Origin: JAUILA01 sp050289805
Lineage (GTDB): Bacteria; Bacteroidota; Bacteroidia; Cytophagales; Cyclobacteriaceae
NCBI GenBank assembly: GCA_050289805.1
Contig: JBNKGL010000014.1
Coordinates: 1 to 64,000 of the forward strand
Direction of reading: 5' to 3'
Length of the DNA: 64,000 nt
Shown: positions 33,662-42,599 of the stretch, one piece after another
Numbering within the stretch: the first letter of the stretch is position 1
How the letters are laid out: every line of letters begins with the position of its first letter
Notes under the pieces: model-generated
What the model saw: the letters and a program-made list of their open reading frames with translations, nothing else
What the model was told of the DNA's origin: nothing
Databases searched by the model: none
Program-made: the position numbers and the translations under genes

Positions 33662-35425
33662 ATGATAAAACGTTATTTACAACTGTTGCCAGTGCTTTTG
33701 CTGATTGGCACGGGACTTTATGGGCAGGAAAAACAGCTGACCCTGGCAGATTTTGAAAATCCATCCAAAAGCTGGGAAGAAGCAGGCGGGATCGTGGTAA
33801 ATCCCCTCGATGGTTCATATGATCTGGAGAAAGGGGATGGGATTTTTGTAAACCTGCCGTCAAAGAAACATAAGGGGGAAGATATCAGAACCCGCGGGGA
33901 GTATGGAGACTTTGACCTTTCATTCGAATATATGATGTTCCCCGGCTCCAATTCCGGCGTGTATATGCAGGGGCGATATGAGATTCAGCTGCTGGACAGC
34001 TGGAAGAAACAGAATCCCACTTCCGCCGATAATGGCGGGATTTATGAGCGCTGGATAGAGGAGGAGCAATCCGGATATGAAGGCCGTGCGCCGAGGCAGA
34101 ACGCCAGCAGGGCACCGGGTCTGTGGCAGGAAATGAATATTTCTTTCCAGGCACCGAAATTCAATGCGGCTGGTGAAAAGATTGCCAATGCCCGAATTTT
34201 AAGCATAACACTGAATGGAGTAGAGATCCAGAATGATGTGGAACTTTCCGGTCCGACCCGCGGTGCGTGGGGAGCAGAATCTGCGGAAGGCCCGATCAGG
34301 ATCCAGGGTGATCATGGCAGGATTGCTTTTCGCAACATGAAGATCACAACTTTTGATAACCCGGTTCCGGAAATTACCGAAATGACATATGAAGTGTATA
34401 AGGGCTTGTTCACCGAGGTGCCGGATTTGTCAACACTCGAACCTGTCGCATCCGGAAGTGCGGAAATAATGACACCGGCTGTAAATACGGTAAAGGGACC
34501 CTTCCTTTTACGTTATACCGGAAAACTGGATATAAAAACTGCCGGAGAGTATGATTTTGGCGCCATGTTCAATGGTGGCGCAGGTCGTTTGATGATTGAT
34601 GGGAACGAAGTGATCGCCGTGCGTGAGTGGGGTGGTGACGGGAAAGCCAGTCTTTCAGCAGGGGAGCACGATTTCGAGTTATTATATGGAAAACTTTATG
34701 ACTGGGCTGCCACAGGGTTGCGCTTTGCTACGAAAGGTCCGGGTATACGATGGAAAAGCTTCCATGATGAAAATGTAAATATGGTGACCGCCTCCAGCCA
34801 GATATACGTGCATGCACCCGCGGTTCACAGGAGTTTTGTGGATATCCCCGGTGGAACCAGGCTGATCCGTGCGGTCTCAGTGGGTACCGAGGCAGGTATT
34901 CATTATACGTATGACATGGATCATGGTGCCATTGTGGAAGGCTGGCATGGAGACTTCATGAATGCCACTCCCATGTGGGATAACAGAGGGGATGGTTCGG
35001 CAAGGCCGCTCGGGGCTGTGACCATGCTGGATGGAAATAACCTGATAGTAGGTAAGGGGAACTGGGGTTCTGATACGACAGGGACCTCTTACAGGCCCCG
35101 CGGGTACCGGTTGGAAGGTCCTACCACACCTGTATTCATGTATGATGTATTCGGAGGGAAAGTATCGGATGAGATCGTGTCTGCAGCTGACGGCGGCGGA
35201 TTGAACCGAACGATCAAAACCGAAGGATTAGGAAATGGATATCAGATTCGGCTTGCACATGGCAGCAGCATCAAGGAGGTTGATAAAGGCATATATCGTG
35301 TGGATGGTAACTATTTTATACGTACCACAGGAGATGCCGCGGGCACAATACAGGGCATGCCCGACGGCACCATGGTATTGCAGGTTCCTGCGCAGCCAAG
35401 TTTCAGTTATCAGATAATATTTTAA
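33662..35425 (+). CDS. DUF1080 (3-keto-disaccharide hydrolase) plus PA14 domain protein
   Basis: 587 aa with signal peptide (ending near GLYGQ). Residues about 25-230 form a DUF1080 concanavalin-like domain (YGDFDLSFEYMMFPGSNSGVYMQGRYEIQLLDSW). Residues about 250-370 form a PA14-like domain (RYTGKLDIKTAGEYDFGAMFNGGAGRLMIDG). The C-terminal 200 residues match nothing I recognise. DUF1080 enzymes cleave 3-keto-glycosides. Begins 3 nt after the isomerase-like gene; its stop overlaps the next ATG. Confidence 0.85.
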   Translation: MIKRYLQLLPVLLLIGTGLYGQEKQLTLADFENPSKSWEEAGGIVVNPLDGSYDLEKGDGIFVNLPSKKHKGEDIRTRGEYGDFDLSFEYMMFPGSNSGVYMQGRYEIQLLDSWKKQNPTSADNGGIYERWIEEEQSGYEGRAPRQNASRAPGLWQEMNISFQAPKFNAAGEKIANARILSITLNGVEIQNDVELSGPTRGAWGAESAEGPIRIQGDHGRIAFRNMKITTFDNPVPEITEMTYEVYKGLFTEVPDLSTLEPVASGSAEIMTPAVNTVKGPFLLRYTGKLDIKTAGEYDFGAMFNGGAGRLMIDGNEVIAVREWGGDGKASLSAGEHDFELLYGKLYDWAATGLRFATKGPGIRWKSFHDENVNMVTASSQIYVHAPAVHRSFVDIPGGTRLIRAVSVGTEAGIHYTYDMDHGAIVEGWHGDFMNATPMWDNRGDGSARPLGAVTMLDGNNLIVGKGNWGSDTTGTSYRPRGYRLEGPTTPVFMYDVFGGKVSDEIVSAADGGGLNRTIKTEGLGNGYQIRLAHGSSIKEVDKGIYRVDGNYFIRTTGDAAGTIQGMPDGTMVLQVPAQPSFSYQIIF

Positions 35426-37383
35426 TGGGTATGAATAAGCATATTAAAAAAATAGCGGTACTTCTTTTCACGGCAGCAATGGTAGCCATTACGGGTAAAC
35501 CATATGCACAGGAAAACCCCGAAGACGATTATTACCGCATTGTAAAAGTTCCCGCCCCTGAAGGAACGCTGCTGGAAGTTGGCGGCCTTACAATGATGCC
35601 GAACGGGAATCTGGCTGTAGCCACCCGGCGCGGGGATGTGTATATCATTGAAAATCCGACCAGCCCACAGCCCTATTTCAGGTTGTTTGCCTCCGGTTTA
35701 CATGAAGTGCTGGGTTTGGTATACCGTGATGGATCATTCTATTGTGCCCAGCGCAGTGAACTCACACGACTTGAAGATACCAATTTTGATGGCAAAGCGG
35801 ATGTGTTTGAAACGGTCTATGCCTGGCCATTATCAGGACATTATCACGAGTATAGTTTCGGGCCGAAATTTGCGCCGGACGGATCAATGTTTGTCACAGG
35901 CAATGTTGCTTTTGGAGATGAAGAGTGGTGGAGGGGCGAAAGCCGTGTGCCATGGCGGGGATGGACCATGAAGATCTCACCCGATGGAAAAATGGAACCC
36001 TGGGCAACAGGTATGCGATCACCTGCGGGACTTGGGATGATCGACGGAGAGTTTTTCTATACCGACAATCAGGGGGACTGGGTAGGATCAGGTGCAATCT
36101 GGCATGTAAAGAAAGGAGCATTCATTGGTCACCCTGCGGGGTTACGATGGACCGGCAATGAAAAATCACCTGTTCATATTACGACGGATGAACTTTACGC
36201 CGTCGTGGACCCAAGGCAGAAAAGAGATGAGAACGGACGTTATATCAAGCCTGAAAATGTGATGAAAGAAGATTACATCACACTGTATGAAGTGAAGGAG
36301 AAATTCCCTGAACTTCAGCTGCCAGCCGTTTGGTTGCCCCATGGTGTCCTGGGAATTTCAAATTCTGATATCCAGGTAATTCCGGAGGGAACATTTGGCG
36401 CATTTTCCGGCCAGGTCCTCATAGGAGATCAGGGACAATCCAAGATCATGCGTGTTTTCATGGAGAAGGTAAATGGCGAATACCAGGGCGCTGCATGGGA
36501 CTTCCGTAGTGGATTTCAGTCGGGTGTTCTGAGGATGGCCTGGGCGAATGACGGATCCTTATTTGTAGGTGAAACCAACCGTGGCTGGGGTTCTGCCGGT
36601 GAGGCATCAGAAGGTCTTCAGCGTCTTGTATACACCGGGAAAATGCCTTTTGAAATGAAGGAAGTATATGCACGGCCTGATGGTTTCGAGATTACATTTA
36701 CCGAACCTGTTGATCCTGAAACTGCAAAAGACCTTGCGTCTTTCTATGTGCAGAGCTTTATTTTCAAATACCATCCTGTTTATGGAAGTCCGCCGGTTGA
36801 CATGACCAATATGGATCTTGCCGGTGTAAAGGTGGCTGATGATGGCCTTTCGTTGCGACTGGTTGTTGAAAATCCGAAGCAGTATTATGTACACCGGATC
36901 ATCATGGACGGGTTGCGTTCGAAAAGCGGTCAGCCACTCCTGCACAAGGAAGTCTATTATACGTTGAACAATATTCCAACCGGGCCAAAATTATCGGCAT
37001 CTGAATTGAGTACTTACAATTCAGTTGAGGCAAAAGCGGAAGAAAAGAAGGCAGCGTTGCCGGTTTCAAAGACCACATCACCAGACCGCGCAGTTAAACC
37101 TGCCGCTACTGTGGCTGTTGCAGCCGTGCCTACCGATGCTGAGATCAAAGTACTGCTGGACAAGTGGACGTGCTCCGCCTGTCACAGAAAAGACAGTAAG
37201 CAGGTAGGACCCGCATGGAAGGATATTGCAAAACGGAATTATACGAACGCCAAAATCAAGGAACTGGTGTATAATCCGCAGCCCCAGAACTGGCCTGATT
37301 ATGCGACTCCAATGGCGCCCATGCCGCATGTCCCGGAAGAGGATGTACTGAAAATCGCTACCTGGATCAATTCGCTGGATTAA
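35425..37383 (+). CDS. Beta-propeller (sugar dehydrogenase-like) protein with C-terminal cytochrome c domain
   Basis: 652 aa with signal peptide (about residues 1-29). Residues about 35-400 resemble a PQQ/glucose-sorbosone dehydrogenase-type propeller (GGLTMMPNGNLAVATRRGDVYI, GLHEVLGLVYRDG). A middle domain precedes an Ala/Lys-rich linker. The final about 80 residues are a c-type cytochrome with heme motif CSACH at 583-587 and a distal Met in ATPMAPMP. Suggests periplasmic oxidation with electron transfer. ATG overlaps the preceding stop (TAATG). Confidence 0.85.
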   Translation: MGMNKHIKKIAVLLFTAAMVAITGKPYAQENPEDDYYRIVKVPAPEGTLLEVGGLTMMPNGNLAVATRRGDVYIIENPTSPQPYFRLFASGLHEVLGLVYRDGSFYCAQRSELTRLEDTNFDGKADVFETVYAWPLSGHYHEYSFGPKFAPDGSMFVTGNVAFGDEEWWRGESRVPWRGWTMKISPDGKMEPWATGMRSPAGLGMIDGEFFYTDNQGDWVGSGAIWHVKKGAFIGHPAGLRWTGNEKSPVHITTDELYAVVDPRQKRDENGRYIKPENVMKEDYITLYEVKEKFPELQLPAVWLPHGVLGISNSDIQVIPEGTFGAFSGQVLIGDQGQSKIMRVFMEKVNGEYQGAAWDFRSGFQSGVLRMAWANDGSLFVGETNRGWGSAGEASEGLQRLVYTGKMPFEMKEVYARPDGFEITFTEPVDPETAKDLASFYVQSFIFKYHPVYGSPPVDMTNMDLAGVKVADDGLSLRLVVENPKQYYVHRIIMDGLRSKSGQPLLHKEVYYTLNNIPTGPKLSASELSTYNSVEAKAEEKKAALPVSKTTSPDRAVKPAATVAVAAVPTDAEIKVLLDKWTCSACHRKDSKQVGPAWKDIAKRNYTNAKIKELVYNPQPQNWPDYATPMAPMPHVPEEDVLKIATWINSLD

Positions 37384-37405
37384 TATTGACTGGAATATAA
37401 ATGAA

Positions 37406-37437
37406 AAAGGATCGAATTTTTCGATCCTTTTTTTTAT
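37406..37437 (+). terminator. Rho-independent terminator after the DUF1080/cytochrome cluster
   Basis: Ten-bp stem AAAGGATCGA / TCGATCCTTT (37406-37415 / 37421-37430) with a 5-nt loop, followed by a run of T. Ends the three-gene transcript. Confidence 0.88.
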
Positions 37438-37492
37438 CAAAAGAAAACAATTTGTCTGGTTTTTCGATTTTTAGTAAAAACCAATAACAATT

Positions 37493-38011
37493 ATGAAGAA
37501 ACTATTAACTATTCTGCTGATGTCTTTTGTGTTTGCATCAGCACAGGCCCAGTTTAAGGTGGGACCTCAGGTTGCACTTCCTGCTGGAGATGCAAGTGAC
37601 TTTTACAGTTTTGTATGGGGTGTAGATGCGTACTACATGTTTGGTAATGCTGATCGATTTCTGAATTTTGGACCAGCAACTGGTTTTATTAATTTCATCG
37701 GGGATGAAGTTGATATTGTCGGTACGCCAACTGAAATTGATAATGCTCAATTCATCCCTGTTGCAGGTGCGTTGCGTTTTGTGATTCTCAGTACACTCAC
37801 TGCCGGCGCGGACGTCGGGTATGGAATTGGGTTGAATGAAGGTAATGACGGTGGGTTTTACTGGAGAGCGAATGCAGGTATCGACCTAGGGAATGTGATA
37901 GAACTGAATGCATTTTATTACTCGATTTCTGTGAGCAGCACGGGAGATTCCAATTTTAACTACGGAGCTTTTGGCCTCAATTTACTGTTTGAGATTGGGG
38001 GAAAAAAGTAA
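37493..38011 (+). CDS. Small outer-membrane beta-barrel-like protein (paralogue 1)
   Basis: 172 aa with signal peptide (MKKLLTILLMSFVFASAQA). The mature part has alternating aromatic/glycine strands and an aromatic near-C-terminal strand, as in small OmpA/OmpW-like barrels. Closely similar to the next gene over its whole length (shared DASDFYSF-type, AYYMFG, DNAQFIPVAGA and DGGFYWR segments), so the pair arose by tandem duplication. No specific function recognised. Confidence 0.8.
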   Translation: MKKLLTILLMSFVFASAQAQFKVGPQVALPAGDASDFYSFVWGVDAYYMFGNADRFLNFGPATGFINFIGDEVDIVGTPTEIDNAQFIPVAGALRFVILSTLTAGADVGYGIGLNEGNDGGFYWRANAGIDLGNVIELNAFYYSISVSSTGDSNFNYGAFGLNLLFEIGGKK

Positions 38012-38030
38012 AAAGAACCCCCTTAAGTTT

Positions 38031-38056
38031 AACCCCGCCAAACGGCGGGGTTTTTT
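38031..38056 (+). terminator. Rho-independent terminator between the two barrel genes
   Basis: Stem AACCCCGCC / GGCGGGGTT (38031-38039 / 38044-38052) with loop AAAC and six T, so each paralogue is probably transcribed separately. Confidence 0.9.
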
Positions 38057-38158
38057 GTTTTATGCTTATTCGAAAGATGAATTAACTAATCTCTATTGGT
38101 GATTTTTATTAAGATTTCTTTTGTAACTTACTATTAACAGAGTTAAAAGAGCAAAACA

Positions 38159-38689
38159 ATGAAAAAGCTTCTAATGATTGCCTGCATATGTGCCATATCC
38201 GCCACCGCTAATGCCCAGATAAAGTTTGGTGCCCAACTGGGTGTTCCCGTTGGGGATGTTTCTGATTTCTATTCATTTACGCTTGGGGCGGATTTGTACT
38301 ATATGTTCGGTCATAATCCCGACGGCTTTCTGAAATTTGGAGTTACAACCGGGTTTGTTAATTATTTCGGCAAAACGGTTGATATTGCCGGAACGGATGT
38401 GGATTTTGATAATGCCCAGTTTATTCCTGTTGCCGGCGCAGTGCGGATCACCTTGTTTAAATTTATTACGTTCGGTCCGGATTTTGGATATGGCTTTGGA
38501 GTGAACAAGGGAATCGATGGTGGGTTTTACTGGCGCCTGGTGGGTGGTATAGATTTTGGTAATGCCGTTGAGGTAAATGTCTTTTATCACTCTGTGGCTG
38601 CTGATGGTGGCGGTGATTCTGAGGGCAAGAGCAGTTTCAATTCGCTGGGAATCGGATTATTATTTCAGCTTGGGAAGAACAGGAAATAA
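38159..38689 (+). CDS. Small outer-membrane beta-barrel-like protein (paralogue 2)
   Basis: 176 aa with signal peptide (ISATANAQ cleavage region). Same layout as the preceding gene: FGAQLGVPVGDVSDFYSF, LYYMFG, DNAQFIPVAGAVR, GIDGGFYWRLVGGIDFGNAVE. It differs by a short Gly/Asp insertion near the C-terminus. It is separated from paralogue 1 by a terminator, so it has its own promoter. Function unknown. Confidence 0.8.
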   Translation: MKKLLMIACICAISATANAQIKFGAQLGVPVGDVSDFYSFTLGADLYYMFGHNPDGFLKFGVTTGFVNYFGKTVDIAGTDVDFDNAQFIPVAGAVRITLFKFITFGPDFGYGFGVNKGIDGGFYWRLVGGIDFGNAVEVNVFYHSVAADGGGDSEGKSSFNSLGIGLLFQLGKNRK

Positions 38690-38741
38690 TAGTTTGTCCG
38701 TTTATAAATCTCTTTGGTATTCCAATTGGACCAGGATGGAT

Positions 38742-39119
38742 TTAGTTGTTATTTAACCACCCATAATATCCTTCGGAATAATCATACACTCTTTTGAAAT
38801 TTGCTGAGTGAAGGACTTGCGCAGCCTGCGCGCTGCGCAATCCGCTGGCGCAGTATACCACAACGGGTTTCTCCGGATCCAGATCAGCTATATTGTTATT
38901 GAATTCCGAATCCTGCCAGTCAATTTGAATAGATCCTGGAATAGTTCCCTGTGCTGTTTCTGCCGGGGTGCGAACATCAATAATGACCAGGTCATTTTCT
39001 TTATCCATCATTTCCAGCAGTTCGCTGGTATTGATCTTTTGTATTTCTGAAACAGGTGCTGTATTGCAGGCGGTTGCCAGCAGCAGAAATGCAGATATTC
39101 TCAGTAATCCGTTCATCAT
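38742..39119 (-). CDS. Rhodanese-like lipoprotein
   Basis: 125 aa. Lipoprotein signal (LLRISAFLLLATAC) followed by a single rhodanese domain. LVIIDVRTPAETAQGTIPGSI and the active-site loop YCASGLRSAQAA carry the catalytic cysteine. Likely a periplasmic or outer-membrane sulfurtransferase-like protein; sulfur donor unknown. Overlaps the upstream GNAT stop by 1 nt. Confidence 0.88.
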   Translation of the reverse strand: MMNGLLRISAFLLLATACNTAPVSEIQKINTSELLEMMDKENDLVIIDVRTPAETAQGTIPGSIQIDWQDSEFNNNIADLDPEKPVVVYCASGLRSAQAAQVLHSANFKRVYDYSEGYYGWLNNN

Positions 39120-39616
39120 TATTTATTCCTCAAGTCTAATTCATATCGCTGTAACATGATCTTTTTACCAAACACATCACTTGGTTCCTCGGATGTGAGT
39201 GTGAAGCCATGCTTCATATAAAGTGCTGCCGCAGCAGGCAGGTCATCGGAAGTTAGCAGGTATGCCTGCTGATAATTTTTTTCATGAAGAAGTTTCATGA
39301 AATCATTCATAAGTCTGTTTCCCAGACCAAGTCCTCGATATTCCTTTTCCAGCAGGAAATACCGCAGCTGTGCTTTGTCGTCACGGTTTACCAATGACAG
39401 GAAACCGACCATACGATCTTCATGCTCGCAAACCCAGACTCCTCCTCTGGCAGGATCAAACTGCCGGCAGAATTCTGCCATCGATTCTGCAACATAGCCT
39501 TCAAATCCCATTCCGTAACCATATTCCTCACCATAGATCTTTCCATGCAAGTAAATGATATATCCGATGTCGCCCGGTTTCAGGAATTTTCTGATTTGAA
39601 TGTCTTCTGCTTTCAT
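39119..39616 (-). CDS. GNAT family N-acetyltransferase
   Basis: 165 aa. Acetyl-CoA-binding motif YFLLEKEYRGLGLGNRLMNDFM and a C-terminal YMKHGF strand typical of the family, with an N-terminal AEFCRQFDPARGGVWVCE region. Substrate unknown. Coupled to the rhodanese lipoprotein gene. Confidence 0.9.
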   Translation of the reverse strand: MKAEDIQIRKFLKPGDIGYIIYLHGKIYGEEYGYGMGFEGYVAESMAEFCRQFDPARGGVWVCEHEDRMVGFLSLVNRDDKAQLRYFLLEKEYRGLGLGNRLMNDFMKLLHEKNYQQAYLLTSDDLPAAAALYMKHGFTLTSEEPSDVFGKKIMLQRYELDLRNK

Positions 39617-39672
39617 AATGGTATCCTCAAATTAGAAAATATTCTGTAACTTCAGAACTCAACCTGTCAATT

Positions 39673-40857
39673 ATGAAAACATCCATGAACCGCCGTCAAC
39701 TTCTTAAAACAGGCCTCCTTACTGCGGGCGGTATCTCTGTATTACCCTTCGCCTCACATGGTGAACGGGCACCTCTCCGTTTGGTAAGCAAAGGCCGCCT
39801 TGATTATTCACCTCTCTACAAGGAATTTGTATTGCCTGAGGATAAACCGGATATTCCTGTTCGTGCCAGGTTGAATTCCAATGAAAATAAGTTCGGGCCT
39901 TCACCCAATGCCTTAAAGGCCCTTGGCGAAGAGATGACTCATGGGAATCTGTATGGCTGGAAGGCCATCGAATCCCTGAAGGAAGAAATTGCGGCCCATG
40001 AAGGTGTATCAAGCGATAACATACTGATCGGGCCCGGCTCAACTGATTTTCTGGAGAAATGCGGAATGGCATTTTTCATGAACGGAGGCAACCTGGTTTC
40101 TGCCGATCCAACCTTTATGACGCTGATCAGTGTAGCCGAAGCGGTGGGTGCGGAGTGGCGGAATATTCCCCTGCGCCGTGACTGGTCCCATGATCTGGAA
40201 GCCATGTCAAATGCGGTGGATAGCTCCACAAAGATGGTTTATGTTTGTAATCCTAATAATCCGACCGGTACACTGACCGATGCGGATGATTTACTCGATT
40301 TCTGTGATCGAAATTCTGCCCGGGTCCCTGTTTTCGTGGATGAGGCATATATGGAATTCCTGGCGCCGGGTACCGGGAAAACAACCGTTGCACTGGTGAA
40401 AAGGGGTAAAAATGTAATTGTTGCGCGGACCTTCTCCAAGATTCACGGGATGGCAGGTCTGCGAATTGGTTATATTGTCGGTCAGCCGGAAACCCTTGAA
40501 ATAATCGCGCGACTTTCGTTTACCGGCATGGGCATTGCAAATACATCGATTGCCGCGGCTAGGGCTAGTTTAAAGGATACGGAATATGTGAATAATTGCC
40601 GGAGAACGCATAATGAAATCAGGGAGTTCACATTTAATGGACTTAAAGGTCTGGGATTTGATCCTGTTAAATCATACACGAGTTTCATGATATTCCCCAT
40701 ACGAAGTGGTGGTTCTGAATTCCTGCGGGATATGAGGGATGAAGGCGTGCAGATCCGTACGTTGCAGATCGGGGGCAGTCCGTATTGCCGCGTAAGTCTG
40801 GGCACGAAGGATGAAATGAAAATATTTCTTGATGCGGTAAAAAAAGTCGAAAGCTGA
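39673..40857 (+). CDS. Tat-exported PLP aminotransferase (histidinol-phosphate aminotransferase-like)
   Basis: 394 aa. Begins with a twin-arginine signal (NRRQLLKTGLLTAGGISVLP, Arg7-Arg8). The class I/II aminotransferase fold shows LNSNENKFGPSP, CNPNNPTGTL and the PLP lysine Lys256 in TFSKIHGMAGLRIGY. Closest in style to HisC-type enzymes, but no histidine biosynthesis genes are nearby and export would exclude a cytoplasmic HisC role. A periplasmic PLP enzyme of unknown substrate is inferred. The downstream lipoprotein gene starts 3 nt later. Confidence 0.85.
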   Translation: MKTSMNRRQLLKTGLLTAGGISVLPFASHGERAPLRLVSKGRLDYSPLYKEFVLPEDKPDIPVRARLNSNENKFGPSPNALKALGEEMTHGNLYGWKAIESLKEEIAAHEGVSSDNILIGPGSTDFLEKCGMAFFMNGGNLVSADPTFMTLISVAEAVGAEWRNIPLRRDWSHDLEAMSNAVDSSTKMVYVCNPNNPTGTLTDADDLLDFCDRNSARVPVFVDEAYMEFLAPGTGKTTVALVKRGKNVIVARTFSKIHGMAGLRIGYIVGQPETLEIIARLSFTGMGIANTSIAAARASLKDTEYVNNCRRTHNEIREFTFNGLKGLGFDPVKSYTSFMIFPIRSGGSEFLRDMRDEGVQIRTLQIGGSPYCRVSLGTKDEMKIFLDAVKKVES

Positions 40858-40860
40858 TCT

Positions 40861-41271
40861 ATGAGGCGAGGAGTTCTACTTGCAGTTTTAGGTTTTTCAT
40901 GGTTCATAATGGGATGCTCTTCTTCGGTTAAGGAAAAGAAGGAGCTGGAGGGGTACTGGGCACTTGAGGAGGTTTATTCGAGTGGAATCAGTCAGAAACC
41001 CGCAGAAGGAGCCCATATCATTTTCGAGGGTGACGGTACCTATAAGGCCATGCTGAATGCTGAAAGCGGCGAAATGACAGGTCAATGGACTATAAAATCC
41101 AGTGTGATGAAACTTTGGCAGCCTGAAATAACCGACCTTCATGGTGAACGCAGTATTGAGCCCTATGCGAGCACCTGGCAAATGTCGCTGAGTGAGAACT
41201 GGCTGATCCTGGAAGGACTGCCAACCCATCATGTGCAGCACCTGAAACTGGTGCTTCACAGAACAGACTGA
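40861..41271 (+). CDS. Small lipoprotein, lipocalin-like
   Basis: 136 aa. Lipoprotein signal (VLGFSWFIMGC, Cys about 19). The mature part LEGYWALEEVYSSG, IIFEGDGTYKA and MTGQWTIKSSVMKLW resembles the lipocalin-like or META-like beta folds common in Bacteroidota lipoproteins. Function unknown. Follows the exported aminotransferase with a 3-nt gap, so the two are likely co-expressed in the envelope. Confidence 0.75.
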   Translation: MRRGVLLAVLGFSWFIMGCSSSVKEKKELEGYWALEEVYSSGISQKPAEGAHIIFEGDGTYKAMLNAESGEMTGQWTIKSSVMKLWQPEITDLHGERSIEPYASTWQMSLSENWLILEGLPTHHVQHLKLVLHRTD

Positions 41272-41351
41272 TCCATCCCGTAAATTAATAGGCCATTTTA
41301 TATTTTGTTTACATCTTTACACGATCCAATTGATTCTTTTCACGTGTATCT

Positions 41352-42497
41352 ATGTCTGATGTGATTTATGATTTTGCCATTGTAGGCGCCGGAGCGGCAG
41401 GGCTTCAGCTGGCAATGGCAATGGCGAACGATCCTTTTTTTTCTGACAAATCCATCCTGATTGTTGAGAAGGATCCAAAAGAATCCAATGACCGGACCTG
41501 GTGTTTCTGGGAGAAAGGCCCGGGCTTATATGATGAAATTGTTTTCCGATCCTGGAAAAAGGCTGCCTTCAATACCAATCAGAAATGCCTTGATCTTGAC
41601 TTATCGTCCTATACCTATAAGATGCTCAGGGCATCGGATTTTTATGCATATGCAAAGGCAGCTTTGCAGGACAATTCCGGATTTACCTGGATTCAGGATG
41701 AGGTGCAGGAAATTTCAGGCTCAGGGCCTGTAAAAATCACGGGTAATGGAACCTACCTGGTAAAAACCGTTTTTGACAGCCGTATACATCCTGATTTTTA
41801 CAAAGAAGATGATTCATCGATCCGCCTGTTGCAGCACTTTACCGGATGGGTGATTGAAACCGAAGAGGAAATATTCGATCCCGAAGCCTTTGTTATGATG
41901 GATTTCAGGAAGAAATGGCCTGAATCAACAAGCTTTACCTACATCCTTCCGTTTTCAAAAACGAAAGCCCTGGTAGAGTTTACATTATTCTCTCCTGCCT
42001 TGCTCGCGGAACATGAGTACGAGGAAATGTTGGTTCAGTACATTCAGGAATGTCTGAAACTAACGGATTACAAAATCACTGATGTTGAACACGGGATTAT
42101 TCCGATGTCTGATTATCCGTTCGATCGAATCAACACACCTAACCATATCCGAATTGGCACTGCCGGTGGATGGGTAAAGGCTTCATCCGGCTATTCATTT
42201 AAAAATTCCGGCAGGTATGTGCGTCGAATTGTTGAGAACGTCAAGGCGGGGCGCAATCCAACTGATGGGATCGGGTCTGGAAAATTTCGTTTCTATGATT
42301 CTGTTTTTTTAGGCGTACTTTACAATCAGAATGAATTAGGCGAGGAAATATTCAGCGATATGTACCAGAAAAACCCACCGGAATTGATTTTCAGATTCCT
42401 TGATGAAGAAACCGGACTTACCGATGACCTCAGGATTATTTCATCGTTCAGAAGTCTTCCGTTCATTAAATCCTTATTTCGACTTATTTCCCGTTGA
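41352..42497 (+). CDS. crtY: Lycopene beta-cyclase (CrtY)
   Basis: 381 aa flavoprotein that closes the ends of lycopene to beta-carotene. N-terminal dinucleotide motif VGAGAAGLQLAMAM, the cyclase motif NDRTWCFWEKG, FDSR, and IGTAGGWVKASSGYSF near the C-terminal part are characteristic. Genes for phytoene synthase and desaturase are not adjacent, so carotenoid genes are dispersed in this genome. Confidence 0.93.
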   Translation: MSDVIYDFAIVGAGAAGLQLAMAMANDPFFSDKSILIVEKDPKESNDRTWCFWEKGPGLYDEIVFRSWKKAAFNTNQKCLDLDLSSYTYKMLRASDFYAYAKAALQDNSGFTWIQDEVQEISGSGPVKITGNGTYLVKTVFDSRIHPDFYKEDDSSIRLLQHFTGWVIETEEEIFDPEAFVMMDFRKKWPESTSFTYILPFSKTKALVEFTLFSPALLAEHEYEEMLVQYIQECLKLTDYKITDVEHGIIPMSDYPFDRINTPNHIRIGTAGGWVKASSGYSFKNSGRYVRRIVENVKAGRNPTDGIGSGKFRFYDSVFLGVLYNQNELGEEIFSDMYQKNPPELIFRFLDEETGLTDDLRIISSFRSLPFIKSLFRLISR

Positions 42498-42599
42498 GGT
42501 AATTATGCATGCCGCTTCCGAAAGAAATTGCCGGCTGCATGAGTATTGAAATTCAAAAAAATTATGCTAAACTGCGATGATCCACCTGACCAGTTTTCT

